Positions 7,673 through 16,884 of a DNA stretch of 30,664 nucleotides are shown here, piece after piece. Positions within the stretch are counted from its first letter, which is position 1. The number at the start of each line of letters is the position of its first letter. The stretch comes from an uncultured SAR324 cluster bacterium (GTDB taxonomy: Bacteria; SAR324; NAC60-12). The notes below the pieces were generated by a model. It had not been told where the DNA came from and did not search any database. It worked only from the letters and a program-made list of their open reading frames with translations. Position numbers and translations under genes: made by a program. The stretch covers positions 1 through 30,664 of the forward strand of contig CACGSI010000012.1 in assembly GCA_902575715.1 (NCBI GenBank), in the 5' to 3' direction.

Positions 7673-8473
7673 TCACGACTCAAAAATTGCTGTTGCAGCT
7701 TCCTCTTTCATGGCAGACCACAATTGGGAACACAATTTAGCAAATACAGGATCTGATTCAGTTTCATCAGTGCGGGGTCTCTTAAGATCAATATTAAGAC
7801 TTTCCTTTATTGTAGCCGGGCGGCGACTCATTACCAAAACTCGATCAGAAAGGAAAACTGCTTCTTCAATGCTATGTGTAACCCAAATTATTGTTTTTTC
7901 TCTTCCAGCTTTTTTCTCCTTATCCCAAATTTCAAGTACTTCTTCTTGAAGAATTTTTCTAGTTTGAGCATCAATTGCTGCAAGCGGTTCGTCCATTAGC
8001 AGTATTTTCGGATTATTTGCCAAAAGTCTTGCAAGTGCGCATCTTTGCTTCATACCACCAGATAACTCATGTGGGTACTTTTGCTCAAATCCCTTAAGAT
8101 TAACCAGTTCGATAAACTCTTCAGAAATACTTTTTCGATCATTCCTGGAAATTCCTCTTACTTTAAGGCCAAACTCAATATTTTCCTCTACAGTCTTCCA
8201 TGGGAACAAAGCGTAATCCTGGAAGAGCAATCCCCTATCCGGATCTGGACCATCAACCTCCTTAGATTCTACAGTAACTGAACCTTGATTTACTGAATCA
8301 AGTCCTGCGATAACCCTTAAAAGAGTAGATTTACCACACCCGCTAGGTCCTACTATTGAAACAAATTCTCCAGAATCAATTTCAGCATCAACACCGTCAA
8401 GCGCTTTAACAACTTCTTTACTTTTTGGTTTGGTGAAAGTTTTCTCAACACCCTCTACTTTTATATATGCCAT
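7673..8473 (-). CDS. ABC transporter ATP-binding protein, nitrate/sulfonate/taurine (SsuB/TauB) type
   Basis: A 266-residue cytoplasmic ATPase that powers import through the two upstream-encoded permeases. Walker A is GPSGCGKST at 42-50, the Q-loop lies in LLFQDYALFPW (82-92), the signature LSGGMKQR starts at 137, Walker B ILLMDE is at 157-162, the D-loop follows at AAID, and the switch His is H200 (WVTHS). The FQDYALFPW segment is typical of the SsuB/TauB/NrtD class. Length is usual. It lies between the permease genes (61-base gap) and the GH32 gene, all on the minus strand. The substrate cannot be read from the ATPase. Confidence 0.92.
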   Translation of the reverse strand: MAYIKVEGVEKTFTKPKSKEVVKALDGVDAEIDSGEFVSIVGPSGCGKSTLLRVIAGLDSVNQGSVTVESKEVDGPDPDRGLLFQDYALFPWKTVEENIEFGLKVRGISRNDRKSISEEFIELVNLKGFEQKYPHELSGGMKQRCALARLLANNPKILLMDEPLAAIDAQTRKILQEEVLEIWDKEKKAGREKTIIWVTHSIEEAVFLSDRVLVMSRRPATIKESLNIDLKRPRTDETESDPVFAKLCSQLWSAMKEEAATAIFES

Positions 8474-8534
8474 AAGATGTGAAAAATTTTAATTAAATAT
8501 TTTTGCTAAATATTATCTATTCCCAAATTTAGAA

Positions 8535-9311
8535 TCAATGAATTTTCAAACCGTATCGCCATGGAGATAAAGTGTTTTCCAAAATTTTAATCCCTATGTT
8601 TAAAATTAGCCCTAAGAAACACAAGATCACCATCATAAGAATAACAGTCTCAAAACTGTATTGGATTCTTCCATCCATCAGAAGATATCCAATACCTTCA
8701 TTTTTAAAGATCAATTCAGCAGCTACAATGGCTGACAATGCATATCCCAGTGAAATATTTTGACCGGTTACAACAAAGGGAACAGAACTAGGTAATACTA
8801 CTTCTTTAAACAGCATCCAGCTATTCGGTTTTACTCCCAAATTCAGTGCAGCATCAATATGATTTTTTTTCACCTCCCTCACACCGGCTATCGTGTTGAA
8901 GAAAGTAGGGAAAAATGCTCCTAACATAATAATCAATATTGATGATAATTCCCCCATTCCAAACCACATAATGGTGAGCGGAATCCAAGCCATTATTGGA
9001 ATAGTTCGACCAACATGTATTATAACCTCACAGAACTGCTCTGCTTTCCTATACCAACCTAAGATTAGTCCAAACGGGATTGCAAGCGCCATTGCCAGTA
9101 AGAATCCAAGCACGACTCTGCGTAAACTGACGCCTACATGGATGAACAGCTCCCCATTTAGAGTCATTTCCCAAAATTTTAGCCATACCGCTTTTGGACC
9201 TGGAAAAAGTGCCACTGGGAAAACTTCATAGATATGCACAAGTTGCCATATTATCAATATAACTATGGGCAGTATTAATGGACGCACCAATTTAATAATA
9301 AATTTTCCCAT
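8535..9311 (-). CDS. ABC transporter permease, SsuC/TauC type (second of two)
   Basis: A 258-residue inner-membrane permease of the BPD_transp_1 family with about six helices. It carries the cytoplasmic coupling segment DAALNLGVKPNSWMLFKEVV followed by LPSSVPFVVTG, the EAA-loop pattern that docks on the ATPase. It starts 29 bases after the stop of the other permease. It is a diverged paralogue of that protein: PNSWMLFKEVVLPS here and QNSWFMFKEVIFPS there. The transporter therefore probably has a heterodimeric membrane channel, whereas most SsuABC/TauABC systems use one permease gene. Confidence 0.9.
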   Translation of the reverse strand: MGKFIIKLVRPLILPIVILIIWQLVHIYEVFPVALFPGPKAVWLKFWEMTLNGELFIHVGVSLRRVVLGFLLAMALAIPFGLILGWYRKAEQFCEVIIHVGRTIPIMAWIPLTIMWFGMGELSSILIIMLGAFFPTFFNTIAGVREVKKNHIDAALNLGVKPNSWMLFKEVVLPSSVPFVVTGQNISLGYALSAIVAAELIFKNEGIGYLLMDGRIQYSFETVILMMVILCFLGLILNIGIKILENTLSPWRYGLKIH

Positions 9312-9340
9312 TTTTTAATTATTAAGAAAGTTTTTGTCCA

Positions 9341-10126
9341 TCAATTAGAGATCCCTTCTCGCCAACGATTAAGGTATTTTTCTATACGCCTGAGCAAATC
9401 ATCTATGAAAAATCCGCAAAGACCAATAAGTATCATCGCTAGTACTACGCGTTCAGGGAAATGGAACCTTCGGTTGGCTTCTATCATCCAACCTAGGCCG
9501 TTTGAAGCAGCCAACATCTCAGCGGCAACAATTCCTCCCCAAGCATATGTTAGTGCTATCCTCATACCTGTCATAATATGAGGAACCGCACTCGGAAATA
9601 TCACCTCTTTGAACATGAACCAGCTATTCTGTTTAACTCCCAAATTTCTTGCTGCATCTACAAGATTTTTATCTACATCCTTTACACCAGAGATCGAATT
9701 TATCAAAGGAGAGAAAAAGGCATTCATTCCGACAATGAAATAACTAGAAACATTCCCGATTCCAAACCACAAAAGGGCCAGTGGGATCCATGCTATTCCG
9801 GGAAGTTGACGGAGGAAAGTTATTGTTACTTCGGTGTATTTGTCCAGAGTCCTAAACCAACCTATCGCAAGTCCTATCGGAATAGCGAGACCAACACCTA
9901 TTAAGTACCCAATAAAGAACCGTTGGAAACTGTTCCAGATGTGGTAAAATATGTCTCCATTAATGCTCAATTCCCATAGAGCAAAAAATACATCCTGTGG
10001 TGCAGGAAGCATTATTTCAGGATATATCTCATTTTTGTTCAAAACATACCAAATTATCAGTATCAGTGCCGGAAAGATAACCCTTAAAAGTATTTGTGAT
10101 GATTTCTGCATAAATTTGTAATGCAA
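9341..10126 (-). CDS. ABC transporter permease, SsuC/TauC type (first of two)
   Basis: A 261-residue inner-membrane permease of the BPD_transp_1 family. The EAA-type coupling segment reads DAARNLGVKQNSWFMFKEVI followed by FPSAVPHIMTGMRIALTYAW. AAEMLAASNGLGWMIEANRR near the C terminus is typical of SsuC-like permeases. It is separated from the binding-protein gene by a hairpin terminator at 10133-10165, so it is probably expressed at a lower level. It is followed by the second permease, the ATPase and the GH32 gene. Confidence 0.9.
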   Translation of the reverse strand: MHYKFMQKSSQILLRVIFPALILIIWYVLNKNEIYPEIMLPAPQDVFFALWELSINGDIFYHIWNSFQRFFIGYLIGVGLAIPIGLAIGWFRTLDKYTEVTITFLRQLPGIAWIPLALLWFGIGNVSSYFIVGMNAFFSPLINSISGVKDVDKNLVDAARNLGVKQNSWFMFKEVIFPSAVPHIMTGMRIALTYAWGGIVAAEMLAASNGLGWMIEANRRFHFPERVVLAMILIGLCGFFIDDLLRRIEKYLNRWREGISN

Positions 10127-10132
10127 CTAAAA

Positions 10133-10165
10133 AAAGGCCTCTAATTAATAATAAATGAGGCCTTT
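10133..10165 (-). terminator. Intrinsic (probably partial) terminator between binding-protein and permease genes
   Basis: Read on the minus strand, a 9-bp stem AAAGGCCTC / GAGGCCTTT with a 15-base AT loop runs into seven consecutive Ts. It lies 30 bases after the binding-protein stop and just before the first permease. This is a textbook position for an attenuating terminator that gives excess periplasmic binding protein over membrane components. Confidence 0.8.
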
Positions 10166-10195
10166 CTCTAGAATTTTTACCAAGTTAATTTAAAT

Positions 10196-11464
10196 TTAAA
10201 CTACATCCTTAGCTTCCCACTTATCCATCTCCCATGTTGGATATCCACGCATATCAGCAACATCTTTTCTGGTCATTTCTGCAACAGTAGGGAATCGATT
10301 AATCATTTCCCATGCCTTCTTTTCAAGTGGTGCGGTAGCACTGAAGTATTTTTTGACCATATCCCACTTCACGGGCTTTCGGATTCTTCCCGCCTTGTAT
10401 AGCATAGGTGCTCCCCAGACACACGCTTTGAGATCACCTTCGGTTATCCAAGCCCACCTTCGGTGTTTCATGGCAATCGATTTAGCAAATTGTAACCTGA
10501 CATGATCTGGCGGAACGTCCCAGAAGTCTTTCCCATGTTCGAAAGCCTTTTTTTGACCTTCAAGTGTGGTCTGATCAAATGCCTTTACCGCTTCGGCCGT
10601 TGCAAGCATATAAGATATATAAAGGTTAGGATGTTCTTCAACTAACTCTTTACGATAGCTATTGTATCCCCTATATAAGATAAATCCTTCAGGGTATCCA
10701 TTGGCTTTTTTGAAGAAATCAACTTTCCCATCAGATCCAATTCCACCCTTCCAAGCTGGTCCAGGCTCTCCCTCATTATTAACCAGAAACTTGCATACTC
10801 CTTTGGCTAACATTAAATAGGGAATTACGGCATGAGAAACTACCGCATCTAATCCTTTCGGGAACAACATTGCCTCACTTGGGCTCATATCTACCATTTC
10901 AATTCCGAGTTCTTCAGGACCTTTCCCATATGCTGCTCGAAATAAGGCATCACAAAAGCCATGTTGCCCGGAAGCCATGCGTAATGCAATCCTTGCTCTT
11001 TTTTCAACTAAGTCGTCTAAAGTACCGATCTTACTGTCTGGCCTAACCATCAAAGTGTTCCCATATCCTCCATCTCCAGGTGATCCACAATGAACTGGTA
11101 GGTTGTTGGAAATAATTGTAGCTAGTGGTGATTCTCCGTGATGGGTCCAATCCAATTCTCCTGCAAGTACCCCCTCAAGTGCAGCAACACCAGTTTGTGC
11201 TTGAACGTGTTTAGCTGTTATATTATATCCAAATTTTTCAGCGTACCTCGCAAAAAGCTTGTGCTTTAGAATGTATGCTTCAGGTGCATGTCCTGGATAC
11301 GTTTTGAAGTATGCAGTAGTAATTGTCATTTTTTTACCGCCGTAAGAGATCGCAGGGAATCCTAATGTCGAAGCAGCAATCCCTCCAGCTAATGATGACT
11401 TGATCAGCGTTCTCCTGCTTATACCTTTTTTATTTTTATTTTCTAGTTTTTTAGAATTTTTCAT
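10196..11464 (-). CDS. Tat-exported ABC substrate-binding protein, NitT/TauT type
   Basis: A 422-residue periplasmic binding protein with an N-terminal twin-arginine signal: SRRTLIK at 16-22, then a hydrophobic stretch SSLAGGIAASTLGFPAI. The mature protein looks like the NMT1/nitrate-sulfonate-taurine binding family: VAALEGVLAGELDWTHHGES, then GTLDDLVEKRARIALR and a Trp-rich C-terminal half. Length is larger than most SsuA proteins. It is followed by a terminator hairpin and then two permeases, an ATPase and the GH32 gene. Tat export suggests the protein folds before export, possibly with a cofactor or metal (inference). It has no Cys lipobox. The ligand is not predictable; a sugar is not typical of this family despite the GH32 neighbour. 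Confidence 0.82.
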   Translation of the reverse strand: MKNSKKLENKNKKGISRRTLIKSSLAGGIAASTLGFPAISYGGKKMTITTAYFKTYPGHAPEAYILKHKLFARYAEKFGYNITAKHVQAQTGVAALEGVLAGELDWTHHGESPLATIISNNLPVHCGSPGDGGYGNTLMVRPDSKIGTLDDLVEKRARIALRMASGQHGFCDALFRAAYGKGPEELGIEMVDMSPSEAMLFPKGLDAVVSHAVIPYLMLAKGVCKFLVNNEGEPGPAWKGGIGSDGKVDFFKKANGYPEGFILYRGYNSYRKELVEEHPNLYISYMLATAEAVKAFDQTTLEGQKKAFEHGKDFWDVPPDHVRLQFAKSIAMKHRRWAWITEGDLKACVWGAPMLYKAGRIRKPVKWDMVKKYFSATAPLEKKAWEMINRFPTVAEMTRKDVADMRGYPTWEMDKWEAKDVV

Positions 11465-11625
11465 AATTAGCCCTAATAGTTTTGTTTAGTTAATTATTAT
11501 TAAAAAAATTTTAGAAAAATCGTAATTAAATAAAGGATTTTACATATAACCTCCTTAATTTATCTGGTAAACAATTTCCCTATTTTCTCTCCAAAAATAG
11601 TAATTATTTTAGTACTTTTTAATTC

Positions 11626-12681
11626 CTAAATTTGCTTAAGTGAATTTCGCCAAACTATTTCTCCAGGCACCATTTCTAAAAAATTTTTTGGCTCCTCTTC
11701 ATCATCACACTGAATTAAGTTCAGAAGTTTTTCCCCACCTTTCCTACCAATTTCTGTATATGGAAGTTCCACAGTAGTCAGCCCTGGTTCCAGCAGCTCA
11801 GATATCATTGTATAGTTATCAAATCCTATTACAGATATGTCCTCAGGAATCCTGTAACCTCTTTGATTAAGTAACTTGTATAGATTCATGGCCATCCTAT
11901 CGTTTCCACAGCAAATTGCTGTAGGTTTATTTTTCAAACTCAAAACTTTGTTTAATCCCTCTGTCATTAAACTATTTTCATTTTCAAAATTTGCTCCGCC
12001 CTTACTACAAGGAATAATTAAATCTTCATTTAAGGGAATTCCCATTTCATTATGTGCTCTTCTAAAACCATTTTGTCTATCTTTTCCGGCAACCCTTTCT
12101 GTTGGAAGTGATAAGAATCCTATGTGTCGATGTCCATTTTTAATAGCAGCTTCAGCCATTTTATATCCTCCAATTTCGTCATTAGGAGCTACAGCAGGAA
12201 TTTTTTCTGTGGAATCGAAACAATTAACCAAAACTGAAGGCAGATCTGTAAATGATGCAGGTGCTTTTATAGATTGACTGAAGTCCGAAACATATATCAT
12301 TCCCTCTACACGATGCTCTCTAAAAGTTTGAGCAAGATTATCTGAGTGTCCTAAGACACCTCCTGTATCAGCTATCATAAGTGTTTTACCCGAGTCTTCA
12401 ATAACAGAATGAATCCCTTTAACCAAATCAATAGAAGGCAGCCCTGCCAATTCCGGAACTTTTGAAGCAGAAGTAATTGCACTAGTAATTAGACCAATCA
12501 ATCCACTCTTTTGGGTAACCATCGTTCTGGCAGCAATAGAAGGATAATAATCTAGAGATTTCATTGCATCTAACACCCTTTGCTTAGTATCTGGCCTTAC
12601 TTTTGACTCCTCATTCATTACCCGAGATACTGTTTTGATAGATACCTTAGCTACTTCTGCTACATTATATATAGTTGTCAT
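11626..12681 (-). CDS. LacI-family transcriptional regulator
   Basis: A 351-residue repressor: N-terminal LacI helix-turn-helix at about residues 3-24 (TTIYNVAEVAKVSIKTVSRV), hinge helix around YYPSIAARTM, then a periplasmic-binding-protein-like effector domain with GLIGLI and ISVIGFDNYTM. It most likely senses a sugar or sugar derivative. Two CAGCGCTG sites flank its own predicted promoter (12702-12709 and 12794-12801), so it probably autoregulates. It lies between the xylulokinase gene and the binding-protein gene, all on the minus strand. The likely targets are these neighbours, but no further CAGCGCTG copies were seen near their starts. The start ATG lies at 12681. Confidence 0.93.
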   Translation of the reverse strand: MTTIYNVAEVAKVSIKTVSRVMNEESKVRPDTKQRVLDAMKSLDYYPSIAARTMVTQKSGLIGLITSAITSASKVPELAGLPSIDLVKGIHSVIEDSGKTLMIADTGGVLGHSDNLAQTFREHRVEGMIYVSDFSQSIKAPASFTDLPSVLVNCFDSTEKIPAVAPNDEIGGYKMAEAAIKNGHRHIGFLSLPTERVAGKDRQNGFRRAHNEMGIPLNEDLIIPCSKGGANFENENSLMTEGLNKVLSLKNKPTAICCGNDRMAMNLYKLLNQRGYRIPEDISVIGFDNYTMISELLEPGLTTVELPYTEIGRKGGEKLLNLIQCDDEEEPKNFLEMVPGEIVWRNSLKQI

Positions 12682-12698
12682 TAGTCGATCTAAAGGTC

Positions 12699-12713
12699 TA
12701 ACAGCGCTGCCAA
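12699..12713. promoter_or_regulatory. Candidate LacI-family operator O2
   Basis: TAACAGCGCTGCCAA contains the palindromic core CAGCGCTG (12702-12709) with a central CG, as in LacI-family operators. It lies in the predicted 5' leader of the regulator gene, 92 bp from the perfect site O1. Confidence 0.6.
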
Positions 12714-12747
12714 AGGAGAAACAGTTGAAATAAGTTCTTTGAAAAAT

Positions 12748-12776
12748 TATCTAACTATTAAAATTATTAAGTTCAA
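12748..12776 (-). promoter_or_regulatory. Candidate promoter of the LacI-family regulator
   Basis: On the minus strand TTGAAC (12776-12771), a 17-base spacer and TAGATA (12753-12748) form a sigma70-like promoter lying between the two operator sites. The promoter is inferred from motif spacing only. Confidence 0.45.
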
Positions 12777-12790
12777 CTTTATGAGGTTTA

Positions 12791-12806
12791 ATGACAGCGC
12801 TGTCAT
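12791..12806. promoter_or_regulatory. Perfect 16-bp palindromic LacI-family operator O1
   Basis: ATGACAGCGCTGTCAT is a perfect 16-bp palindrome with a central CG. It lies 15 bases upstream of the predicted -35 of the regulator gene. It shares the CAGCGCTG core with O2, so repression by looping or roadblock is plausible. Confidence 0.75.
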
Positions 12807-12873
12807 AAATATTAAAACTTAAATATAATATTTTTAATTTTTTATGTCAACAAAAAAATATGATTTATATTTC

Positions 12874-14322
12874 TTAAAATTCTTCTTCTAATTGCCTGTA
12901 GATTTTTCGATAACGGTCTTGTCCCTCTCTATAACGAGACACGAAGCTTAGGTTGGGTTCTATAATTTCTTTTATTGGTAGGCGTTTGCAAATTTCATCA
13001 ATGGTACCATTGTTGTTAGCGAGCATTGCTAAACGCGCGGCACCCATGGCTGGACCCATTTCTGAACTTTCATGCCTTATCAGGGGACGTTCAAGAATAG
13101 ATGCAAGAATTTGAGCCCAGAGATGACTTTTTGAGCCACCTCCAATCAACGAAACCTCATCAATCTTAGATCCTGCATCTAGAAGAACTTTTTGACAATC
13201 CCCGAAAGCAAATGCTACTCCTTCCAAGACTGCCTGTGTCAGTTCTTTTGTTCCATGTTCATGCTTCAAACCAAAGAAGACTCCTTGAGCATTGGGATTG
13301 TTATGTGGTGTTCTTTCTCCTGACAGGTAGGGTAAAAACATCACTTCTCCAGGTTTAAATGGACTGGACTCCAAGATACTTATCAATTCACCTTCATTCT
13401 GTTTTAAAATGCTTGAAAGCCAGCTCAAGCAGCTTGATGCACTTAAAATAACCCCCATCTGGTGCCATGTATCAGGGATGCAGTGACAAAAAGCATGAGA
13501 GCCTTGTTTAGGATTATTTAGAAAAAGTGGATTGACAACAAAATAAACTCCAGATGTTCCAAGTGAAATAAATGAAGAGCCTGGCTTAATAGCACCGATT
13601 CCAACTGCTCCAGCAGCATTGTCTCCAGCGCTTCCTGCAATTATAGGCGTAGAATTTATTCCCCATTGCCTTACTAGTTCAGAACGTAGAACTCCTCCGG
13701 ATCTAGTTCCTTCAACGAGTTGTGGCATTTGCCCCCTTGAAAGATCAGTTGCTTTGAGCATGATCTCAGACCATTCTCTTGCTGCAGTGTCCATCCATAG
13801 GGTGCCAGATGAATCAGACATATCGGATATCGCTTCACCACATAGCTTGAATCTCAAATAATCTTTAGGCAGTAGAACTTTCCAAATTTTATCAAAAATC
13901 TCAGGTTCATTCTTTTTAATCCACATAAGTTTAGGTGCGGTAAAGCCTGGCATAGCTAGGTTACCAGTAATTTGATGCATATCCGGGACTGCATTTTCGA
14001 GTTCAAAACACTCCTTTACAGATCTACCATCATTCCAAAGAATAGCTGGGCGTAAAACTTCTCCATTCTTGTCTATAAGCACTGCTCCATGCATTTGACC
14101 AGATAATCCAATACCTTTTAGATCAGACATGGAAATCTGTGATTTAAGGTCTTCAATGCCTTTAAGCAAAGCACTCCACCACTGGTTTGGTTCTTGTTCT
14201 GACCAAAGAGGATATGGTCTACTTAAATCAAGTGATATGTTGCTTTCAGCTAACACAGAATTACTTTCATTTATAACCAGCAATTTTATAGCTGAGGTAC
14301 CTAAATCAATTCCAAGAAACAT
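12874..14322 (-). CDS. xylB: Xylulokinase (FGGY carbohydrate kinase)
   Basis: A 482-residue FGGY-family kinase that phosphorylates D-xylulose to xylulose 5-phosphate with ATP in the cytoplasm. N-terminal FLGIDLGTSAIK carries Asp6, GLSGQMHGAV (72-81) is the substrate-binding QMH segment typical of XylB, and SAGDNAAGAVG contains the catalytic Asp234. The C-terminal GGGSKSHLWAQILA motif is the FGGY signature 2 region. Length is typical (484 in E. coli). The gene precedes a LacI-family regulator. No xylose isomerase is in the window, so another ketose or a pentitol pathway could feed it. Annotation as another FGGY kinase is possible, but the QMH motif and length favour xylulokinase. Confidence 0.88.
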   Translation of the reverse strand: MFLGIDLGTSAIKLLVINESNSVLAESNISLDLSRPYPLWSEQEPNQWWSALLKGIEDLKSQISMSDLKGIGLSGQMHGAVLIDKNGEVLRPAILWNDGRSVKECFELENAVPDMHQITGNLAMPGFTAPKLMWIKKNEPEIFDKIWKVLLPKDYLRFKLCGEAISDMSDSSGTLWMDTAAREWSEIMLKATDLSRGQMPQLVEGTRSGGVLRSELVRQWGINSTPIIAGSAGDNAAGAVGIGAIKPGSSFISLGTSGVYFVVNPLFLNNPKQGSHAFCHCIPDTWHQMGVILSASSCLSWLSSILKQNEGELISILESSPFKPGEVMFLPYLSGERTPHNNPNAQGVFFGLKHEHGTKELTQAVLEGVAFAFGDCQKVLLDAGSKIDEVSLIGGGSKSHLWAQILASILERPLIRHESSEMGPAMGAARLAMLANNNGTIDEICKRLPIKEIIEPNLSFVSRYREGQDRYRKIYRQLEEEF

Positions 14323-14631
14323 AATAAATATTTATTAAGCGTTAAATAGAGAATAAGACATACAAAAATTTTGTAGAAGTTTTAAATTCCGTAATTCATC
14401 CTCATATACTTGCCCCTAATGAAAAAAATCTTTATCCTGTCTTGTATTTTTAAAAGTTACCATAAACTCCACCCCAATAGTCTTTGATTATTTGGTCAGT
14501 TAATTTAGTATAATCCTAATTTTATTTTTGGATTGAGTGATTACTGCTAATATGTCAGGAGTCAATTTTTTTTGGTTTGATAAAAATGGTATTATAAAAA
14601 ATTTTACAATTTATTTGCTAGATTTTTAAAT
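14323..14631. other. Intergenic region between sulfatase and xylulokinase
   Basis: About 310 AT-rich bases with no convincing coding frame, RNA gene or strong hairpin. It must hold the 3' end of the sulfatase transcript and probably the xylulokinase promoter, but I cannot point to a clear one. Confidence 0.5.
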
Positions 14632-16863
14632 TTAATCATCCAGTAAATATGGTTCATTGCTTTTTTTACCTACTAGTTCAATACAAAGATGATAAATTTC
14701 CCCACGAAATGCAAATGGAGCTTCGTATTCTTTAGAAACAGGACTGAGAGAATCTCTGCCAATATCCATTCCTGATAATGCAAGGAAAGAAAAAACTCTA
14801 GGAATTTTAAACCAAATACCTTTTAGATTATTAGAACCTAATCTTGCAGAGGCACTTTTATTTTCTTCGAGCCTGAATTCAAAAGTTATTTTATGGCATT
14901 TTTTTGTTAATTTGATTGAAGATTTTGTTTTTTGACCGCCAGCATTATATTCGTAATTTAAATTTCCGTTTTTCACAAAAATAACAAAACCTGATGTAGA
15001 ATCTCCGTAAGCTATTAATACACCATCATTTAGAGAATTAATTTCTGTTGTTATTAAGTATGAATGATGCCCTAAAGGTGGGGCTGTACTTGGTTCAATA
15101 TGAGATACTGGTGGATAATAATTAAACAAATTACGATTTCTTGGAGAACCTGGTGGTGGTGGGGCTTGGTACAACTCGACACTTCGGTCATCCAAAGGCA
15201 AAACATCATATCGCCCTGCTTCAGACCACCAAAGATCGTTTAAATCGTCAAGTATTTTCAATTCCTTTTTGGCTAAGTTGTTAGATTCAGAGAAATCATG
15301 CTCTAGGTTATATAACTCCCAATCATTTTTGCTATAACCAGTTCCAGGTTTATGATGAGTAACAGCTTTCCAACCATTCGACCAAATACCACGATTCCCA
15401 AACATTTCAAAATATTGTTTTGTGCGTTTAGTCTTTGCGTTTGAATCTGAAAATGTGTATGCCATACTGATTCCATGCATTGGCATTTGTTTCACACCTC
15501 TAAAATGCCTAGGAGGTTCTATCTCGCATATTTCGTAAATAGTAGGAGCGATATCTATTATATGATGAAACTGTTTAAGAATTTTTCCTTGGGTGCTCAG
15601 TTTTCCTGGCCAAGAAATAATAAGTGGATCTTTAATTCCTCCCCCATGCGTGTGGTATTTGTACCAGCGAAGAGGTGTATTCGATGCTTGAGCCCAACCT
15701 GTAGCGTAATGTCCATCTCCAAGAGGTCCTCCTATTTGGTCTAAAACTCGTGACATTTGAGCTGCATCCGGGGATAGATTATTAAAAAATTGAATGCGAT
15801 TTACAGTACCAAGCCGTCCTCCCTCCATAGCAGCACCATTGTCTGATAGTGCCATTATTAGTGTATCCTTTGTTTTCCCAACACGTTCTAAATAATTAAA
15901 TAGTTTACCTAGTGCGTGGTCAGTGTGTTCAACAAATGCAACATATGCTTCTTGAAGCCTAGCGGCTAATTTTTTTTCAGTAGAATCAAGTGAATTCCAT
16001 GGAGGTACATCTGGATTATTTGGTGGTAAAACTGTGTTCTGTGGAATAACTCCCATTTCAAGTTGCTTTTTGTAACGATTTTCCCGCACAACTTCCCAGC
16101 CAGAATCATAATTCCCTCTAACAGATTCTAGAAATTCATTCGGGGCTTGATGAGGCGCATGAGCTGCACCAAGAGGAAGATATAGAAAAAACGGATCATC
16201 TGGCCGGTGAGCAATATGATCAGAAATATACCTGGTGGATTGATCAATTAGGTCATCTGTCAAATGATACCCCTCCTCGGGTTTTTTTGGTGGTTCTACA
16301 GCATGATTATCACGAAATAATTCAGGGTAAAAATGATTGGTTGCTCCATTCATAAATCCATAAAATTGATTAAATCCTCTCCCTAATGGCCACTCGTCAA
16401 ATATTCCTGCAGGACTTGCATCCATCATTGGAGCGATATGCCATTTCCCAACTGCAAATGTGTTATAACCGGAGTCTCTTAAAACTTCCGAAAGTAAAGC
16501 AGCTTGTCTAGTAATTCTTCCTCTTCCACTAGGCCAACCTGAATCAACATTTGAAAGCATTCTCATTCCAACCGAGTGATGATTTCTGCCTGTCAAGAGG
16601 CATGCTCTAGAGGGTGAACATAAAGTTGTTGTATGGAAGTCGTTATAACGAATTCCAGATTCAGCTAACTTATCTAAGTTTGGAGTTCTAGCTTCTGATC
16701 CGTAGCATCCTAAATCTGCAAATCCAAGGTCATCAAATAAAATTAATACTATATTTGGTCCTTTTGCTTTTGATCGTGGGGGATACCATGGGACACTGTC
16801 CTCATGTGTAATACCCCTGACACTTCCAGTATCCCATTGTTCATCTATATCCCAATAATTCAT
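14632..16863 (-). CDS. Type I (formylglycine) sulfatase, arylsulfatase family
   Basis: A 743-residue sulfatase that hydrolyses sulfate esters using a formylglycine made from Cys82 in LCSPSRACLLTGRN (81-94), matching the C-x-P-S-R-x-x-x-L-T-G motif. Asp44 and Asp45 in ILFDDLGFAD bind Ca2+, with further metal ligands in LSDNGAAMEGG; AVGKWHIAP supplies the Lys and His of the active site. A C-terminal domain from about residue 600, including YLITTEINSLNDGVLIAYGD, resembles that of long AtsD-like arylsulfatases. No signal peptide is present (MNYWDIDEQW), so it probably acts in the cytoplasm on an imported substrate. It is the last gene of the binding protein-ATPase-permease operon, 21 bases after the permease, with AGGGAAA as Shine-Dalgarno. 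No anaerobic or aerobic maturase is in the window. Confidence 0.92.
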   Translation of the reverse strand: MNYWDIDEQWDTGSVRGITHEDSVPWYPPRSKAKGPNIVLILFDDLGFADLGCYGSEARTPNLDKLAESGIRYNDFHTTTLCSPSRACLLTGRNHHSVGMRMLSNVDSGWPSGRGRITRQAALLSEVLRDSGYNTFAVGKWHIAPMMDASPAGIFDEWPLGRGFNQFYGFMNGATNHFYPELFRDNHAVEPPKKPEEGYHLTDDLIDQSTRYISDHIAHRPDDPFFLYLPLGAAHAPHQAPNEFLESVRGNYDSGWEVVRENRYKKQLEMGVIPQNTVLPPNNPDVPPWNSLDSTEKKLAARLQEAYVAFVEHTDHALGKLFNYLERVGKTKDTLIMALSDNGAAMEGGRLGTVNRIQFFNNLSPDAAQMSRVLDQIGGPLGDGHYATGWAQASNTPLRWYKYHTHGGGIKDPLIISWPGKLSTQGKILKQFHHIIDIAPTIYEICEIEPPRHFRGVKQMPMHGISMAYTFSDSNAKTKRTKQYFEMFGNRGIWSNGWKAVTHHKPGTGYSKNDWELYNLEHDFSESNNLAKKELKILDDLNDLWWSEAGRYDVLPLDDRSVELYQAPPPPGSPRNRNLFNYYPPVSHIEPSTAPPLGHHSYLITTEINSLNDGVLIAYGDSTSGFVIFVKNGNLNYEYNAGGQKTKSSIKLTKKCHKITFEFRLEENKSASARLGSNNLKGIWFKIPRVFSFLALSGMDIGRDSLSPVSKEYEAPFAFRGEIYHLCIELVGKKSNEPYLLDD

Positions 16864-16884
16864 AATTTTTTCCCTAATTAACTT

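Noticed and set aside
9578..9904. Plus-strand open frames inside the permease, ATPase and TCA genes
   Set aside because: They lie opposite well-supported minus-strand genes, have no Shine-Dalgarno and give low-complexity or unfamiliar proteins; they are antisense shadows.
6000..11464. The GH32 neighbour as proof that the ABC importer is a sugar transporter
   Set aside because: The binding protein, permeases and ATPase all belong to the NitT/TauT class, which normally handles small anions and related compounds, so adjacency alone is weak evidence.
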